The notes beneath the pieces were generated by a model that saw only the letters and a list, made by a program, of their open reading frames with translations, was not told the origin of the DNA and made no database searches. From assembly GCA_024641365.1 (NCBI GenBank), contig JAHEDF010000196.1, forward strand, positions 1 through 7,035: a stretch of DNA of 7,035 nucleotides. The letters are read 5' to 3'. Of this stretch, positions 4,214 through 7,035 are shown piece by piece; within the stretch, counting starts at the first letter, position 1, and every line of letters starts with the position of its first letter. Source of the stretch: Planctomycetota bacterium. GTDB taxonomy: Bacteria > Planctomycetota > UBA11346. The position numbers and the translations under genes are program-made.

Positions 4214-7035
4214 TTATGGTTCCCAACGTAGCCCAGTTGCTTGATCGCCACCAATGATGTAGAGCAAGCCATTCGGATTAAGTGCTAAATATATCATGCG
4301 TCGCATATTAAAATCAGTGCCTTTGAATGACGTTATAAGCGGAGCACCTGAAGCAGTGCTATCAAACACTTGCAAATCTCCGCGTTTATAATCAAGCACA
4401 TATAAGCGCCCACGCTGATCACAGCCCATGCCGGTGATGCGTGTAAAAAAGCCACTCTCTTTTCCGCCAATATTACGCACATGACGAATTTGTTTGGTGT
4501 CATAATCAACTAAAAATTGTTTTATGCTGAGTGATTCTTCATCGAAAATAAATATTTGGGCACCATCCGGGCTAATGCAAAACGAACGAGGAATACGCAA
4601 CATGTCATTTTTATCGCCACGTTCATAGCGGCCGACATTCATTAAAAAGGAGCCGTCTGCATTAAATATGGCAACGTGATAATTACCCGTATCTAAAACA
4701 AATGTGCGACCATTATTATCAATCGCTAAACCAGCCACTGCTTTAAATTTGCCATCAACCGATCCTTCGCCTCCAAAAATAACATGATTTTCGCCAGATA
4801 AATCTAGGCGCGTTACTTTATAATTATCTTCATCATAAACAGCAACCGCAGCGCCAAGTGGATGTGCAGCAATAAAGGTCGGTGAGTCAAATTTAATTTT
4901 TAATTCCTTAGCTGGAATCATAGGGCGTGTCCGCCAACCATCAGAATCTAAAGTAACAATGCGATTGTTATCACGGTTGAGTCCATAGATATTTCCTAAT
5001 GCGTCAGCCGCATAGGCGCGCCACGTCCAGGTGCGCGCATGACGTAACGCAACTGCATCAAGTCCTACATGTCGTGCGATCATTTCTCGGTCAGGATAGG
5101 TGACATATATTTCACCGGTATCATCGCATGCTATACCAGCGGCACTACCCAACGAATCATCTGGAAGTTTTGAAGCGGCTGGTTGAATAACGCGTATGAC
5201 ATCTCCGCGTTTATCAAAGCCACGAATCATGCCATTTTGCATCAGCACATAGACAATTTGCTGATGATAGGTCATATCGACGGGGCGATCACTGCTGTCT
5301 AATTTCCAGGTAGCGACGACTTGGTCTTTATCAAAAACGGAAATATTTTTTGCATCAACATCAAGCGCATAAACCAAGGTACCATCCGTGGCTAATTTTG
5401 TTAATAATTGGAAGCCAGTCGCGCCTGGCGTGGTGCGTGCCAACATGGCAGTACGCTCGCCTGCTAAATTATACACGAGAATACCACCAGCTTTTTGATC
5501 AGCGACATACCAGGAATTATTTGGTCCTGTGATAACATCGGTGGGACGTGAAAGTCCTTTAATCGTCTGATGCGGCGTACCGTCTCGATTATAAACCAAT
5601 AGGGATAAATTTTCGCGATCCAAAATTGCAATGTGTTGCGCTTGTAAGGCGAGCGCAGCAGGCTCTTCGGGTTTGGGATTTAATAGAACCCGACTACTTT
5701 TAAACCAGCTGGCATCCATGCGATTAATCGCGGATTCCTGCACATCAACCATCCACCATGAGCCATCGCTATCACGGTGTAAATCTTGTAATCGTCGTTC
5801 ATCATGAAATGTGGCGCGCGCAAAAGGTGCTAATTTTGTCACATGTGATAATGGCGCATCGGTAGCTCGTAATGGAATTGATAACACACGTTGGTTACCA
5901 ACGGCCGCAACATGTAAAATGGTTTCGCCGGGTGTTGCTGGGGCAGTCCAAAAGTTTTCTGGTGTGGTAGTTGAACGCGCAGTTAAACGGCCGCTTGTTT
6001 CTCCTGGGCCGGTCATCCACCATAAAAATGTTTTGCCTGCTAATAATTCATCTCCAGCAGGAATACTTACTTTAATGGTGGTTTCGATAGCTGTACTAAA
6101 ACCAATTGGTGGTGGTGTTGGTTTTTCAATTGGAGGAGTTGGTTTCGGAGTTGGTTTCGGATTTATAATTGGTTTATCAGGCGCTGGTTCTGGAGTTATT
6201 TTCGCAATCAAAGGATCTGTCGGCTTTGTTTCAAATGGCGTTGCTGGCTCTATGGGTTTTGGTGGAGTAACGGCGACAACCGGTGGCGTTGGATTGGGTG
6301 GTGTCACAGCAGTCGGGGCTGTAATGGGTGTCGTATTATTGCTATCCGGTTTAATTGGGTCTTTAGGAGTTGTCGGTACTGTTACTGCGATGGGCTCAGT
6401 TGGTGCAATTGGCGGTACAACCGGATCGGGCACCGTATTCGTGGTGACCGCCGGTATCTTTGGCGGTGTTGTTGATGGAGGAATTACATCCGCTGGGCTA
6501 GTGATTGGAGGAGTTTCTATTTTTGGCTGAATTACCACCGGCGTTTCTATTTTTGGATCGACAATGGGCTCAGTAACTGGTGGCACCACCGCGGCTGCGG
6601 GAATAAATGGATCGGGTGTTGTCGTTATAGGTGATGTCGGATTTGTATTATTTTGCGCAGCTGGCTCGCCATCACTTGGCACAACAACGGGTGGAGTTGT
6701 TCCCGAATTTACCGATGGAGGTTTTGTCGTAATGACGTCGGCATCAGCAATGATTGTTGTTTTGTCGCCGTTCTTGCCAGAACTTAAAATAATGGCGACG
6801 CCAACTATTACAGCGGCAATAATGACAGCAGCGGCAATGGTCAGGCGCTGCTTATTCGAATCGGCTGCGACTGGCTGACCTTTCTTTTTGCGAATTGTTG
6901 GCGATAAAACTGCTAATGGTTTTTCACCACGTTGAATACGTAATAAATCTTCTAAGAGATCAGCGGCTTTTAGATAACGATCATCAGGATTTTTTTCTAA
7001 GCATTTCATAACCACGGATTGAAAGGGTTCGGTTA
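4214..7035 (-). CDS. membrane Ser/Thr protein kinase with Pro-rich stalk and NHL beta-propeller sensor, 5' end outside the window
   Basis: The frame is open to the right edge. The first visible residues, TEPFQSVVMKCLEKNPDDRY, are the last part of a Hanks-type kinase domain (subdomain XI, with its conserved Arg), so the catalytic lobe lies beyond the window. Numbering from the GTG codon at 7015: kinase end to about 27, basic linker, one membrane helix (about 57-78), a Pro/Thr/Val-rich stalk of some 200 residues (about 97-305), an Ig-like module (about 308-384, with FLWWMTGPG and WTAPATPGE), then a beta-propeller region (about 395-933). Its clearest NHL repeat is around 762-793 (LAIDNNGRTFVLDTGNYH). 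The topology places the stalk and propeller outside the cytoplasm and the kinase inside, suggesting envelope sensing through substrate phosphorylation. The GTG at 7015 is internal and not the true start. The stop is 7 bases from the epimerase start. Confidence 0.88.
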   Translation of the reverse strand, partial: TEPFQSVVMKCLEKNPDDRYLKAADLLEDLLRIQRGEKPLAVLSPTIRKKKGQPVAADSNKQRLTIAAAVIIAAVIVGVAIILSSGKNGDKTTIIADADVITTKPPSVNSGTTPPVVVPSDGEPAAQNNTNPTSPITTTPDPFIPAAAVVPPVTEPIVDPKIETPVVIQPKIETPPITSPADVIPPSTTPPKIPAVTTNTVPDPVVPPIAPTEPIAVTVPTTPKDPIKPDSNNTTPITAPTAVTPPNPTPPVVAVTPPKPIEPATPFETKPTDPLIAKITPEPAPDKPIINPKPTPKPTPPIEKPTPPPIGFSTAIETTIKVSIPAGDELLAGKTFLWWMTGPGETSGRLTARSTTTPENFWTAPATPGETILHVAAVGNQRVLSIPLRATDAPLSHVTKLAPFARATFHDERRLQDLHRDSDGSWWMVDVQESAINRMDASWFKSSRVLLNPKPEEPAALALQAQHIAILDRENLSLLVYNRDGTPHQTIKGLSRPTDVITGPNNSWYVADQKAGGILVYNLAGERTAMLARTTPGATGFQLLTKLATDGTLVYALDVDAKNISVFDKDQVVATWKLDSSDRPVDMTYHQQIVYVLMQNGMIRGFDKRGDVIRVIQPAASKLPDDSLGSAAGIACDDTGEIYVTYPDREMIARHVGLDAVALRHARTWTWRAYAADALGNIYGLNRDNNRIVTLDSDGWRTRPMIPAKELKIKFDSPTFIAAHPLGAAVAVYDEDNYKVTRLDLSGENHVIFGGEGSVDGKFKAVAGLAIDNNGRTFVLDTGNYHVAIFNADGSFLMNVGRYERGDKNDMLRIPRSFCISPDGAQIFIFDEESLSIKQFLVDYDTKQIRHVRNIGGKESGFFTRITGMGCDQRGRLYVLDYKRGDLQVFDSTASGAPLITSFKGTDFNMRRMIYLALNPNGLLYIIGGDQATGLRWEP
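6135..6158. repeat. 12-bp tandem repeat in the Pro-rich stalk of the Ser/Thr kinase
   Basis: GGAGTTGGTTTC occurs twice in tandem (6135-6146 and 6147-6158), encoding the minus-strand KPTP-KPTP stretch. In-frame gain or loss of units would change stalk length by four residues. Confidence 0.85.
6513..6556. repeat. 14-bp direct repeat with 30-base period in the Pro-rich stalk
   Basis: GTTTCTATTTTTGG occurs at 6513-6526 and 6543-6556. The period of 30 bases is ten codons and encodes the two PKIETP segments of the stalk, consistent with stalk growth by in-frame duplication. Confidence 0.85.

Noticed and set aside
5811..6530. A 239-codon plus-strand frame rich in Gly and Val, opposite the kinase stalk
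   Set aside because: Its Gly/Val repeats are simply the complement of Pro/Thr/Ala codons in the stalk. It has no recognisable domain, and the minus-strand frame continues through it with clear homology on both sides.
6564..6878. A second Gly/Val-rich plus-strand frame of 104 codons
   Set aside because: Same cause: a mirror of the Pro-rich region and membrane helix of the minus-strand kinase.

Overview
The window looks like ordinary bacterial chromosome, tightly packed, with six protein genes in two convergent blocks. The plus-strand block (about 1-2222) has the 3' end of a LysM lipoprotein gene, rdgB, and a membrane histidine kinase gene. The minus-strand block (7035 back to 2310) has a large Ser/Thr kinase gene cut by the window edge, a gene for a fused SRPBCC-epimerase of the TIGR01777 type, and ssb. 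The two blocks meet at a strong hairpin at 2258-2284. I see no rRNA, tRNA, CRISPR array, insertion sequence or phage gene.

The organism is probably a Gram-negative-type bacterium with many eukaryote-like protein kinases. A PVC-superphylum member (Planctomycetota or a relative) is my best guess. It rests on the Ser/Thr kinase with one membrane segment and a large beta-propeller sensor, the SRPBCC-epimerase fusion, and a moderate GC content with many TTA and AAT codons. This is an inference from gene style, not a sequence match; myxobacteria and other kinase-rich groups are not excluded.

Plus block: the LysM gene is open to the left edge and its first visible codons read xTG-V-G-C, a lipoprotein lipobox, so the mature protein is almost completely inside the window. 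rdgB follows after 5 bases and encodes the house-cleaning XTP/dITP pyrophosphatase. A 76-base gap then carries a good Shine-Dalgarno sequence, but it serves an 18-codon minigene at 930-986. The TAA of that minigene directly abuts, in frame, the ATG of the histidine kinase.

Minus block: the kinase-NHL gene ends 7 bases before the likely start of the epimerase gene, so these two are probably co-transcribed and perhaps translationally coupled. ssb lies 100 bases further on, has its own clear ribosome binding site, and is followed by an intrinsic terminator. The window contains two separate envelope-sensing kinases, one two-component and one Ser/Thr type, without a response regulator or an obvious shared pathway. 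I found no convincing new multi-gene system. The points most worth checking are the in-frame minigene before the histidine kinase and the architecture of the Ser/Thr kinase sensor.
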